Assembly: GCF_003364255.1 (NCBI RefSeq)
Contig: NZ_NXLR01000015.1
Coordinates: 1 to 43,306 of the forward strand
Direction of reading: 5' to 3'
Source of the DNA: Helicobacter marmotae
Lineage (GTDB): Bacteria; Campylobacterota; Campylobacteria; Campylobacterales; Helicobacteraceae
Length of the DNA stretch: 43,306 nt
Shown: positions 34,827-42,923 of the stretch, piece after piece
Position numbering within the stretch: the first letter of the stretch is position 1
Layout: each line of letters begins with the position of its first letter
Position numbers and translations under genes: made by a program
Notes under the pieces: model-generated
Seen by the model: the letters and a program-made list of their open reading frames with translations, nothing else
What the model was told of the DNA's origin: nothing
Database searches by the model: none

Positions 34827-36127
34827 GATTTTGCCTTTGTGCTTGGAGTAGTGGGGAGATTAAGAATGGAGCTAAGTGTCTCCTCAAGTTTGGAGAGTGT
34901 TAAGATATAATCGCGTTTTGCTTGCGTGGTGGCAATCATCGCATCAAGATGATCATTTTTGACACTCAAATATTCAAATGCACTTGTTTTCCCCGCTTCA
35001 TAGCCAATGCGAGAAATTTCACTTAACTCTGCACGATTATTTTCATTATCTTTTGCTAGGGCAATGGTTTGCTTTTGCATAGAGAGTTGCTCAAGATAAG
35101 ATTTTGCATTCATAGATAAAGAATCTTTTAAAATCTCACCCTCGCGGATAGAGCCACTTTGTAAAGCAAGGTAGAGCGCCTTTTGATTACCATATTTGGT
35201 GGTAAGGGGGAGGGGTACTTTAAGCTTAAACATAATGCCATCACTTGATTCTGCCTTGACTATTCCCCCACCGATTTCAACATTATCAAAGCGGCTTTGA
35301 GAGGCGATTTGTGCGCTGTATTGGTAGTCTTTAATATCAAGGGCTATGATGTCAAGGTAGAGACTTTCATCTAAAAGTGATTCAAGTTTGGCATTATCAA
35401 AATGAAGATAGCTAAAGTCTAGCCCTTCAATTTCCACACTCCCCTCTGTGTCAATACCAAGTATTACTTTGAGGGCATTAAGGGTATTTGCTAACTCAGT
35501 ATAAGAGGTCTTAAAAGCTACTTTGGTGGCTAAAAAATCACTTTTGAAAAACAGATATTGTGATTTGCTAATGCGCCCGGCTTCATACTGGGCTTGAGAG
35601 ATTTTGAGCTGATTTTTGGCATTTTCATAGCGAGTGGCATAGATGTGATTTTGCTCATCTAAGACAAGATAATCTAAATAGAGCCTTTTTGCGCTAATAA
35701 TGGCGAGACGTTTGCTTAGCTCATAAATCTTATCTTGTCTTAGAATCTTGTTTTGATAACTTCGTTTAAGCGTGTAACTCACCCAAGGCAAGCGTGGGGC
35801 AAGCATAAATAAAATAGTGCTCTCAAGCTCATTCCCCCCTTGTGGGGATTTGACTTGACTAAGCTCTGCGTCAAGATATGGGCTATTACTTGCGCGCATT
35901 GCCCTCCCCTCATAAAGTAGGCTCTTACCCATAGCACGAGTTTTGGCAAGATCTATGGAGTTAAGCTCTACTCGTTGTATGAATTCATCAATACTCATAT
36001 GCTGTTGATTATTTGGGGTGTGGATATGAAATTCTTCTTCAAGTTTATTGAAGTCTATAAACTCAGAATCTCCATATATGGCATTTATACAAAGCATAAG
36101 GGCACAAATATATCTCCAATATCTCAT
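34823..36127 (-). CDS. TolC-like outer-membrane efflux channel protein (CusC/CzcC type)
   Basis: First gene of the tripartite metal-efflux operon. 434 residues, signal peptide MRYWRYICALMLCINAIYG. Two long coiled-coil helical repeats typical of the OEP family are visible: EGRAMRASNSPYLDAELSQ...LAIISAKRLYLDYLVLDEQNHIYATRYENAKNQLKISQAQYEAGRIS in the first half, and ALYLALQSGSIREGEILKDSLSMNAKSYLEQLSMQKQTIALAKDNENNRAELSEISRIGYEAGKTSAFEYLSVKND in the second, with the YEAGR/GYEAGK positions in register. No lipobox Cys follows the signal peptide. The promoter is in the 67-base gap upstream. Confidence 0.92.
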   Translation of the reverse strand: MRYWRYICALMLCINAIYGDSEFIDFNKLEEEFHIHTPNNQQHMSIDEFIQRVELNSIDLAKTRAMGKSLLYEGRAMRASNSPYLDAELSQVKSPQGGNELESTILFMLAPRLPWVSYTLKRSYQNKILRQDKIYELSKRLAIISAKRLYLDYLVLDEQNHIYATRYENAKNQLKISQAQYEAGRISKSQYLFFKSDFLATKVAFKTSYTELANTLNALKVILGIDTEGSVEIEGLDFSYLHFDNAKLESLLDESLYLDIIALDIKDYQYSAQIASQSRFDNVEIGGGIVKAESSDGIMFKLKVPLPLTTKYGNQKALYLALQSGSIREGEILKDSLSMNAKSYLEQLSMQKQTIALAKDNENNRAELSEISRIGYEAGKTSAFEYLSVKNDHLDAMIATTQAKRDYILTLSKLEETLSSILNLPTTPSTKAKS

Positions 36128-36147
36128 TGCTAGTCCTTCTCTGGGCT

Positions 36148-36153
36148 ATTATA
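36148..36153 (-). promoter_or_regulatory. Likely -10 box of the RND efflux operon
   Basis: TATAAT on the minus strand 20 bases before the TolC-like ATG, followed by the ribosome site AGAAGGA. It lies in the short gap after the housekeeping operon, which implies separate expression of the efflux genes. Confidence 0.5.
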
Positions 36154-36194
36154 AGGCATATTTTTTAATTGCAAAATAATTTCTCCTCTTTTTT

Positions 36195-37172
36195 CTAGCG
36201 TTTTGCGTTCTTTCTAAAATCGCGATAAAGGCTATGAAAGCGGTTTAAAAATATGGGGTTTTTGGCATCAAGATATTCAGTAATCATAAGAATCTGCCTT
36301 TCGTTGAGGTTGGTAATGATTTTGGTGCATACATCGCTAAACTCCTTATCATCTACCCCATACATTGATTCATCGAGCATTTGGGTGTATTGTTTGTAAA
36401 TTTTTTGGTCTTTTTCATCTTGTTTTTTATCTTCAATGATCTTTTCTTTCATCGCTTCAAGCTCTTCTTGGGGCATATTTTTAAGCTGACTTTTAGAATA
36501 TATACCTGTGAGGGAGAGGATTTCAGATACAAGTTTGAGCTTTTCTGGTGTGTTATTGAGATATTCCTTATAGGAGTCATTAAAAATATCTGTAGGCATA
36601 AAATCTTTGATGATATGGAGTTTTAAATGCGCCATTTTTAGAATCTGCTCGCGTTTTTTCTCATTTGAGAGCTCAGCAATGGTATTTTGCAAACGTTCTG
36701 TGTCATTGCGGATTTTCTCATAATGACTCATCATTACTTTATATTCTTCAACGGGTAGGTCTTTGAGTTGTTTGGCGATTCTATCAAGGAGGGTTTCTTG
36801 GAACTCACGATAGGCAATACGCAAGATTCTCTGCAATTTATGGGCGGATATATCTTGCACACTTAGGGTGAGAATATCTGCAATCTCTGCATAGCTAAAG
36901 TTATCAAAACTCTCTTTAATGGTTTCAATCAACAGAAGGGTGTTTGTGAGATTCTCACGCACTTTTGCTTTAAACTCACTAATATCCACTTCATCAAAGG
37001 GGCTTGTTATCACATAGCTATCTTTATTGGTATAGTGCAAGTAATTGAGTGTATCTTTACGCACATCTTCTTCATATAGCTTGATTAGCTCTTCTTTCTC
37101 TAAATGCTCTATTTCTGATTCTGTGTGGTTATGACGTAGGAGAAATGCTTTTATGAGCTTTATATCTTTCAT
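36195..37172 (-). CDS. Conserved epsilonproteobacterial protein of unknown function downstream of folP
   Basis: 325 residues, highly charged and almost entirely helical by composition, with no signal peptide, transmembrane segment or recognisable enzyme motif. Parts look like short coiled coil (EKIRNDTERLQNTIAELSNEKKREQILKMAHL, about 152-183). The N-terminus has LEKEELIKLYEED and a later segment QLKNMPQEELEAMKEKI; these similar L-x-(K/Q)-x-E-E-L patterns may mark small helical repeats. It overlaps the folP stop (ATGA) and closes the rppH-lysC-hobA-holB-folP operon. From memory H. pylori has a hypothetical gene at the same place (HP1233 region). No function is assigned. Confidence 0.85.
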   Translation of the reverse strand: MKDIKLIKAFLLRHNHTESEIEHLEKEELIKLYEEDVRKDTLNYLHYTNKDSYVITSPFDEVDISEFKAKVRENLTNTLLLIETIKESFDNFSYAEIADILTLSVQDISAHKLQRILRIAYREFQETLLDRIAKQLKDLPVEEYKVMMSHYEKIRNDTERLQNTIAELSNEKKREQILKMAHLKLHIIKDFMPTDIFNDSYKEYLNNTPEKLKLVSEILSLTGIYSKSQLKNMPQEELEAMKEKIIEDKKQDEKDQKIYKQYTQMLDESMYGVDDKEFSDVCTKIITNLNERQILMITEYLDAKNPIFLNRFHSLYRDFRKNAKR

Positions 37173-38299
37173 TGCATTGCCTTGTAGATTTTAAGCATAT
37201 CAATATGCTCACTCTCATCATGCACTCTTAGAATATTTGCACCATTTTGTAAGGCATACAGATGGAGCGCTAAAGTCCCAGCAAGCCTATCTTTCGCACC
37301 TTTGCCTATAATTTCGCCGATAGTATTTTTACGGCTAGCGCCAACAAGTAGGGGCAAGTCAAAGTGGCAAAAATGCTCTAAATGCTTAATAAGGGCGATA
37401 TTTTGAGCCTTATCTTTAGCAAAGCCAAAGCCAATATCAAGGATAGTTTTTTCTATCCCTGCTTGTTTGAGGGCGGCGATTTTTTGTGTAAAAAAGCTAT
37501 CCATATCATCAAATAAATGTGTGTAGGTATGGGTGAGACTTTGCATAGATTTAGGCGTGCCTTTGGTGTGCATAAGCACGACTTCTGCCTTATGTTTAGC
37601 ACATATTTGTATCATTGCTTCACTCTCAAGCCCGCTTACGTCATTAAGTATGCTAAAGCCCGCACTTAGCGCAAAATCAGCGGTTTTTGGATTATATGTA
37701 TCAATGCTTAAGCGCACTTTATCATAGATATGATTCTCTCTAATATAGCTCACAACTTCCTTTAGTCGTGCTATCTCTTCATTAGGCTCTATAAGCTCAC
37801 TGCCCGGTCTTGAGCTAGCTGCTCCAATATCTATAATATCTACTTCTTTTGCTAAAAGCATATTGATTCTATCAATCGCACTTTGAGATGTCTGCCTTGA
37901 ATCTTCATAAAAGCTATCAGGTGTGATATTGACAATCGCCATAATGGCGTTTTCATACATAGATGTATATAAATGCGATTTTAGCTTTGCTTTGAGTGTT
38001 TTTAACCCAAAGGGCTGCATAGAGAGCTTAGGGAGCATGTATTCAAGCTGTGCTTTTGTGCCAAAAAGCAGCACGATATGCTCACCCTTATGGCTAATGC
38101 AACCTTTAGGCGTGGCACATTCTGCACCTGCGCTTAGGGCTTCTTGCTTCAAAATATTTGCCGCTTCATAGCTTAAATCTCTAATTTCAAAAGCAAGGAT
38201 TTGTGTTTTTTTATTCATAATGCTTTGCCCTGTGGAATCCGCACCAATGGCAGCTATGCTTTTGGAAAGACAAGCGGGGTTTAGTCTTTGTATGTTCAT
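37169..38299 (-). CDS. folP: Dihydropteroate synthase FolP
   Basis: Makes 7,8-dihydropteroate from p-aminobenzoate and hydroxymethyl-dihydropterin pyrophosphate in folate synthesis; the target of sulfonamides. The TIM-barrel signatures are all present: MAIVNITPDSFYEDS, DIIDIGAASSRPGS, RLSIDTYNPKTADFAL, ILNDVSGL, TILDIGFGFAKD and LLVGASRKNTIGEI, through to ILRVHDESEHI. At 376 residues it is longer than the ~280 of typical FolP because of an N-terminal extension of about 110 residues (AFEIRDLSYEAANILKQEA...), which I believe is usual in Helicobacter. The start overlaps the holB stop (ATGA) and the stop overlaps the next gene. Confidence 0.95.
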   Translation of the reverse strand: MNIQRLNPACLSKSIAAIGADSTGQSIMNKKTQILAFEIRDLSYEAANILKQEALSAGAECATPKGCISHKGEHIVLLFGTKAQLEYMLPKLSMQPFGLKTLKAKLKSHLYTSMYENAIMAIVNITPDSFYEDSRQTSQSAIDRINMLLAKEVDIIDIGAASSRPGSELIEPNEEIARLKEVVSYIRENHIYDKVRLSIDTYNPKTADFALSAGFSILNDVSGLESEAMIQICAKHKAEVVLMHTKGTPKSMQSLTHTYTHLFDDMDSFFTQKIAALKQAGIEKTILDIGFGFAKDKAQNIALIKHLEHFCHFDLPLLVGASRKNTIGEIIGKGAKDRLAGTLALHLYALQNGANILRVHDESEHIDMLKIYKAMQ

Positions 38300-38916
38300 G
38301 GCTTTTTCTTTTGTTTTTGGTAGATTCGTAATAAAAGGGGGAGAAAAATGTAATTTTGCTTTTCTGTGGCGTCATTTTGGTTTAAGGCTATGGCTTTATC
38401 AAAGAGTGCAAGCTCCTTTTGATTAAGTTTAATCCCTGCTTGAAACAGCGCAAAAAGGAGAGATTGGATACGCATTTTTATTTCTTCTTTGCTTTGCTGG
38501 GAGCGATCATTGTGTTTGCAAAATTCATAAATATCTTGCAAACTTAGCTTTTTGACATCAAGTTCAAAAGGCACTACAGGGGCTTTATGCTTATGTGCTA
38601 TAAGTCGCATACGCGAGCGAATAGTAGGGATAAGGGCATTTTTATTTTTAGCGATGATAATAAAAGTTATATTTTCTGGGGGCTCTTCTGTGATTTTAAG
38701 AAGTGCATTTTGTGCTGCTATGTTGTATTTATTAGCAGCGATGATAATTCGCATTTCTTGCTCGTATGAAAGATACGCCTTAGCAATCACATCTTTTGCA
38801 TCATCAATCTTAAAATCTTCTCTTTGAAAGACTTCATAATATTGCTCATCGCATTCAAGCGTAAGCTCATCTATGAGCTCATCTATAAAGGGGGTAATAT
38901 GGATAAGCCCTATCAT
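38296..38916 (-). CDS. holB: DNA polymerase III delta-prime subunit HolB
   Basis: Clamp-loader subunit that helps place the beta clamp on DNA. 206 residues, short as in epsilonproteobacteria. The core KYNIAAQNALLKITEEPPENITFIIIAKNKNALIPTIRSRM matches the conserved AAA+ segment of delta-prime (NALLKxLEEPP, LLPTIxSR), with no Walker A, as expected for a non-ATPase subunit. The C-terminal part is helical and ends basic (YQKQKKKP). hobA lies 8 bases upstream and folP overlaps downstream, inside one operon that combines replication and metabolism genes. Confidence 0.9.
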   Translation of the reverse strand: MIGLIHITPFIDELIDELTLECDEQYYEVFQREDFKIDDAKDVIAKAYLSYEQEMRIIIAANKYNIAAQNALLKITEEPPENITFIIIAKNKNALIPTIRSRMRLIAHKHKAPVVPFELDVKKLSLQDIYEFCKHNDRSQQSKEEIKMRIQSLLFALFQAGIKLNQKELALFDKAIALNQNDATEKQNYIFLPLLLRIYQKQKKKP

Positions 38917-38924
38917 AGATATAC

Positions 38925-39476
38925 CTATATATCAAGTGAAATTTTATTGAGCATGGCTGCAAGAATGGCTCTATTAAAAAGCTTAAAAAGAATGATTAAT
39001 TTATAATCAAGATGCTCATCTGTGGCATTTAACATATTGTTTTCACTCTCATCAAGGAGCCAATACCAGCCCCCATCGTGCTCTTTAGCAAAGCTTGAGC
39101 GGGCATTATTTTTACCAATGTACCAAAATTTATAGTGAGAATACATCATATCAAGCATATCGCTTATTAAGTTAAAGCCCCTCATATCGCCTTGTGCATT
39201 AGCATCTATCATTTCATGTAAATGCGTAATCTGCACGATAGGGAAAAATGGACGACCTTTATGGGGTTGATTGATATGTGCAATAATATATTCTCCAAAC
39301 CAAGAGCGCGCATTATCTGTAAGCACAATAAGGGCACCGCCTTTAAGCATATCTTTAATAATACGAGACATATCCGGGAGCAAGAGGTATTGGTTCTCTT
39401 CTATCCAGCCGCTCATCACACCCTTTTTTTCATCTTCTCGTATGGTGTTGATAAGCCAATCGCGAATATTTTGCAT
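38925..39476 (-). CDS. hobA: DnaA-binding replication initiation protein HobA
   Basis: HobA binds domains I-II of DnaA and promotes orisome assembly in Helicobacter and Campylobacter; it is a functional counterpart of DiaA and known only from epsilonproteobacteria. 183 residues; recognised from MQNIRDWLINTIREDEKKGVMSGWIEEN...LLPDMSRIIKDMLKGGALIVLTDNARSWFGEYIIAHINQP and KGRPFFPIVQITHL, and from its position between lysC and holB as in H. pylori (HP1230). It has a SIS-like Rossmann topology without sugar-binding residues. It lies 6 bases downstream of lysC. A strong marker of taxonomy. Confidence 0.92.
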   Translation of the reverse strand: MQNIRDWLINTIREDEKKGVMSGWIEENQYLLLPDMSRIIKDMLKGGALIVLTDNARSWFGEYIIAHINQPHKGRPFFPIVQITHLHEMIDANAQGDMRGFNLISDMLDMMYSHYKFWYIGKNNARSSFAKEHDGGWYWLLDESENNMLNATDEHLDYKLIILFKLFNRAILAAMLNKISLDI

Positions 39477-39482
39477 ATTATC

Positions 39483-40688
39483 TCATTGCTCCAGTTTATA
39501 CACGCTATGGAGTTTTTCTACGGCTTTTTGTGCAAATTCTGCATTAATAATCATAGAAATTTTAATCTCACTTGTGCTTATCATCATAATATTAATATTA
39601 TCAAGGGCAAGGGCTTTAAATGCCGTGCTTGCTACACCGGTGTGGGACTTCATACCCACCCCGACAATAGAGACTTTAGCGATATTATTATCATATTCTA
39701 TGCTGCCAAAGTCATTTTTAAAGCCCTCTAACACTTGTTGTGTGAGACTGACTTCAGTTTTAGGGATAGTAAAGTCAATATCTGTTCTGCCATCGCGCCC
39801 GATAGTTTGTACAATCATATCTACATTGATATTATTATCCGCAAGTAAGCCAAAAATATCTGCTGCTATGCCGGGTCTATCTTGCACATCACTTAGGCTT
39901 ACTCTTGCTTGATTTTTATCAAGTGCTACACCGCTAACGATAGGTTTTTCCATTATGTCCTCCTCTTTGGTTATAAGCGTGCCCTTATCTTGTGTGAATG
40001 AACTTGCACAAAGGAGCTTGACATTTAGTTTTTTAGCTAATTCCACAGAGCGGTTAAGCAGTACCTTTGCTCCCATAGAGGCAAGCTCTAGCATTTCATC
40101 ATAGCTAATCTTATCTAGCTTTTTAGCTTGCTTCACTAGACGCGGATCAGTGGTATAGATACCATCAACATCGCTATAAATCTCACAACAAGTGGCATTA
40201 AGCGCACCTGCTAGTGCCACCGCAGAGAGGTCGCTCCCCCCGCGCCCTAGAGTCGTTACCTCCCCATCTGTAGAGATACCTTGAAACCCAGCAACAACCA
40301 CTACATAGCCCTCATTTAAAAGCTGAAAAATCTTTGTGGTATCAATATAGGCAATGCGCGCTTTTGTGTGGAAAGTATCTGTAATAATCCCAGCACCCCT
40401 CCCGCTTAGAGAAATAGCCTTTATGCCTAGTGATTCTAAAGCTATGGCAAGGAGTGCGGCGGTGATTCTCTCTCCTGAGCTTAAAAGCATATCCATTTCT
40501 TTGGTATTAGGTAATGGAGTGAAAGATTGGGCAAAGCTAATCAGTCTATCAGTCTCTCCACTCATGGCAGATACGACCACTACAAGATTATTACCTTGAG
40601 CTTTGGCTTTAGCTACGCGTTGGGCTACGTTGCGGATTCTCTCGCAATCTCCCATACTCGTACCGCCATATTTTTGCACGATAAGCAT
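39483..40688 (-). CDS. lysC: Aspartokinase LysC
   Basis: Phosphorylates aspartate as the first step toward lysine/diaminopimelate, threonine and methionine. ATG 40688 (MLIVQKYGGTSMGD) is chosen because AAGGA stands 7 bases upstream and the catalytic KYGGTSM follows immediately; an earlier start at 40721 only adds 11 residues. The kinase domain includes VVVSAMSGETDRLI, LSSGERITAALLA, GRGGSDLSAVALA and DVDGIYTTDPR. Two ACT domains (about 265-395; QARVSLSDVQDRPGIAADIFGLLADNNINVDMI, then AKVSIVGVGMKSHTGVASTAFKAL) give feedback control. 401 residues. The upstream gap carries a 10-bp hairpin. hobA follows after 6 bases. Confidence 0.96.
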   Translation of the reverse strand: MLIVQKYGGTSMGDCERIRNVAQRVAKAKAQGNNLVVVVSAMSGETDRLISFAQSFTPLPNTKEMDMLLSSGERITAALLAIALESLGIKAISLSGRGAGIITDTFHTKARIAYIDTTKIFQLLNEGYVVVVAGFQGISTDGEVTTLGRGGSDLSAVALAGALNATCCEIYSDVDGIYTTDPRLVKQAKKLDKISYDEMLELASMGAKVLLNRSVELAKKLNVKLLCASSFTQDKGTLITKEEDIMEKPIVSGVALDKNQARVSLSDVQDRPGIAADIFGLLADNNINVDMIVQTIGRDGRTDIDFTIPKTEVSLTQQVLEGFKNDFGSIEYDNNIAKVSIVGVGMKSHTGVASTAFKALALDNINIMMISTSEIKISMIINAEFAQKAVEKLHSVYKLEQ

Positions 40689-40723
40689 ATCAATCCTTAA
40701 GAGTGTGAAATAAAGTCGCAATC

Positions 40724-40750
40724 ATAGAATCTTCTTGCTTAAGATTCTAT
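40724..40750 (-). other. Perfect 10-bp hairpin between rppH and lysC
   Basis: ATAGAATCTT (40724-40733) and AAGATTCTAT (40741-40750) pair completely, with a seven-base loop. The structure covers the rppH stop codon and ends about 36 bases before the lysC ATG. No T run follows on the minus strand. It could be an attenuator, RNase processing site or stability element that sets lysC expression apart from rppH. Confidence 0.5.
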
Positions 40751-41250
40751 AGATAGCCCTCTTTCTTAAAATGCCCTAAAACTTGTTTATAGACTTCTTT
40801 TTTAAAATATGTAACGCGCTCAAAGAGCTCATGGGCATCTACAAAAGTGTATTGATCAAATTCCGGTATAGCTGTTTGTAAATTAATTTCTGCCTCATTT
40901 TTTAAGCGTACGAGGAAGTACTTTTGCCTCTGTCCTGCAAAGCCTACATACATTTTCTTTGCCATGCTTCTAGGGAAGTCATATTGAATCCAATGGGGAC
41001 ATTCACTAATGATTTCTACATCATCTGTGCCTATCTCTTCTTTCAACTCACGCAAGAGTGCAACTCTAGGGCTCTCCCCCTCATCTATCCCCCCTTGTGG
41101 GAATTGCCACGCGCCTTTAATATCAAGGCGATGAGCGATGAAGAATTTGCATTCTTTAGGATAAGCGCTTGAGAGAATTACAGCAGCAACATTGGGGCGA
41201 TATTTTTTGGGAGTATTTTCATTATATGTTCTCTCATTATATATTTTCAT
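40747..41250 (-). CDS. rppH: RNA pyrophosphohydrolase RppH (Nudix)
   Basis: Removes pyrophosphate from the 5' end of mRNAs, which triggers their decay. 167 residues. A complete Nudix box GGIDEGESPRVALLRELKEEIG matches Gx5Ex7REUxEExGU. The N-terminal YRPNVAAVILSS and WQFPQGG before the box, and ECPHWIQYDFPRSM after it, are typical of RppH/NudH (older name invasion protein InvA). First gene of the rppH-lysC-hobA-holB-folP cluster and divergent from hemW with a 77-base gap that must hold both promoters. Start ATG 41250 after AAAGGCAAGAG. Confidence 0.94.
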   Translation of the reverse strand: MKIYNERTYNENTPKKYRPNVAAVILSSAYPKECKFFIAHRLDIKGAWQFPQGGIDEGESPRVALLRELKEEIGTDDVEIISECPHWIQYDFPRSMAKKMYVGFAGQRQKYFLVRLKNEAEINLQTAIPEFDQYTFVDAHELFERVTYFKKEVYKQVLGHFKKEGYL

Positions 41251-41327
41251 CTCTTGCCTTTATGTATCTATGAAATCATTCTATTATAAGCTATTATATG
41301 TAATAAACATTTTAATGCTAAGGGGCT

Positions 41328-42908
41328 ATGGTGTTGCTTTATATCCATATACCATTTTGCAGCAGCAAATGCGGGTATTGTGCATTTAATTCTTTTGTGG
41401 GGCAGGAGGAGCATTATAATGATTACATAAAGGCTTTATGTGTGGATATAGAGCAGGGCTTAAAAGAGAGGCATTACCATATAGATTCTATATTTTTTGG
41501 TGGGGGCACGCCTAATCTTTTGGGTGCGAAATATTATGAGATGATTTTTGAGTGTATTTATCAAAATACCCATATTGCTAGGGATTGTGAGATAAGCCTA
41601 GAAGCAAATATTAATCATCTTAACGCGCAATGGTGCAAGCAGTTATATGCCTTAGGGGCAAATAGGCTAAGTGTGGGCATACAGAGCTTTGAGGCAAAGA
41701 AGCTAGCCTTTTTAGAGCGCGACCATAATGTGAGGGATATACACAAGGCAATGTATGCAGCATATAATGCAGGTTTTAGTAATTTAAGCTGTGATTTAAT
41801 GATAAACACCCCCCTAGATAGTAAAACTCTTATAGAATCTGAAATCACTCAAGCTTGCAAACTCCCCTTAAAGCATATATCTGTCTATGCCCTAAGTATC
41901 GATAGTGGCTCTCTTTTTGCGCAAAAAGGCTATAGCGTAGATTCAGATGAGGAGCTAAGCTTTTATGCAAGGGAGTGCTTAGTGGCTCAAGGATTTAGCC
42001 AATATGAAGTCTCAAATTATGCAAAACAATCCTATCAATGCCGACATAATCTAGGCTATTGGCAGGGGGAGGAGTATTTGGGCTTTGGCGCTGGGGCAGT
42101 GGGGAGAGTAGGGAATAGGCGTTTAAAAGCCACTCCGCATTTAAAGCAATATATTGCAGAGCCCTTAAAGCGGCAAGTGGAGCATTTAGACAGCGAGGCT
42201 TTACGCACAGAGGCAATTATGCTAGGGCTTCGGTGTAAGAGCGGCGTGGATATAAAGTATTTCGATACTAAAAGCAATATTTGCCTTACTTCTCAAACTA
42301 AATCTCATAATGAGGATAAGGCTATTTCACAAGGGAAATTGGTTTGTGATTCTAAGCCATTGCAAGAGAGCAAAGAATTTATACCCCAAATCTTAAGCAC
42401 TAGCCAAGTTTGTCAGCTCTTTAGTCTTGGAAGTAAGGCTGAAGAATCTCTTTTATCTACTAAAGACTTTTCAAAAGAATCACTAGAAAATCAGCCACTT
42501 TGGCATCACGAGGGAGCACGAAGTGCAACCGAAGAATCTCTACCCGAGCCACTACTCGCCCACGTGAATTCTTCGGTCGTTTCCACTCCCGCTAGACATG
42601 ACAAACTTAGCTACCCGCAAGGGAAATTATTTTGTCATTCTGAGGCTTTAGCCGAAGAATCTCTCTTAGAATTACCAAAAAGTGCGACTAGTGATTTGGG
42701 CAGAGATGTTTCGCATTTTACAAATGCTCAACATGACAAACTTTGCTACCTGCAAGGAAAACCCACATATAATAAACTCCTCATGCCCTTGATACATGGA
42801 GGGAAGTGCCATATCCGCACAGAGGGAGGGAAGTTATTTTTATGTGCAAATGAATTATTTTTAAGCGATGAAATCGCCCTTTGGCTACTCTCTCGTTTGG
42901 ATAAGTGA
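41328..42908 (+). CDS. hemW: HemW-type radical SAM protein (HemN family) with ~160-residue repeat-derived in-frame insertion
   Basis: Radical SAM protein of the coproporphyrinogen III dehydrogenase family, HemW branch (heme chaperone). The [4Fe-4S] motif CSSKCGYC (CX3CX2C) lies at residues 11-18; FFGGGTPNLL, ISLEANI, RLSVGIQSF, CRHNLGYWQGEEYLGFGAGA and LGLRCKSGVDI follow. At about residue 320 the homology is broken by ~160 residues translated from palindromic repeats (for example KLFCHSEALAEESL and RHDKLSYPQGK). From about 480 the normal HemW end resumes (GGKLFLCANELFLSDEIALWLL). Total is 526 residues versus roughly 350-380 expected. There are no stops in the insert. Start ATG 41328 behind AAGGGG. 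Function may survive if the insert loops out. Confidence 0.9.
   Translation: MVLLYIHIPFCSSKCGYCAFNSFVGQEEHYNDYIKALCVDIEQGLKERHYHIDSIFFGGGTPNLLGAKYYEMIFECIYQNTHIARDCEISLEANINHLNAQWCKQLYALGANRLSVGIQSFEAKKLAFLERDHNVRDIHKAMYAAYNAGFSNLSCDLMINTPLDSKTLIESEITQACKLPLKHISVYALSIDSGSLFAQKGYSVDSDEELSFYARECLVAQGFSQYEVSNYAKQSYQCRHNLGYWQGEEYLGFGAGAVGRVGNRRLKATPHLKQYIAEPLKRQVEHLDSEALRTEAIMLGLRCKSGVDIKYFDTKSNICLTSQTKSHNEDKAISQGKLVCDSKPLQESKEFIPQILSTSQVCQLFSLGSKAEESLLSTKDFSKESLENQPLWHHEGARSATEESLPEPLLAHVNSSVVSTPARHDKLSYPQGKLFCHSEALAEESLLELPKSATSDLGRDVSHFTNAQHDKLCYLQGKPTYNKLLMPLIHGGKCHIRTEGGKLFLCANELFLSDEIALWLLSRLDK
42290..42768 (+). repeat. Palindromic repeats inserted in frame within hemW
   Basis: About three units of the dispersed family, including GGCATCACGAGGGAGC (about 42502), GCTACCCGCAAGGGAAATTA then TTTTGTCATTCTGAGGC (42608-42645), and AACATGACAAACTTTGC (about 42730). 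The insert is an open multiple of three in the hemW frame and is read in the phase giving CHSE..EESL...HDKL, the same phase as in the methylase tail. Confidence 0.85.
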
Positions 42909-42923
42909 TTAAGGATAAGTAGC

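Noticed and set aside
39222-39912. Plus-strand frames of 169 and 213 codons opposite hobA/lysC
   Set aside because: Antisense shadows of well-conserved genes with no domain of their own.
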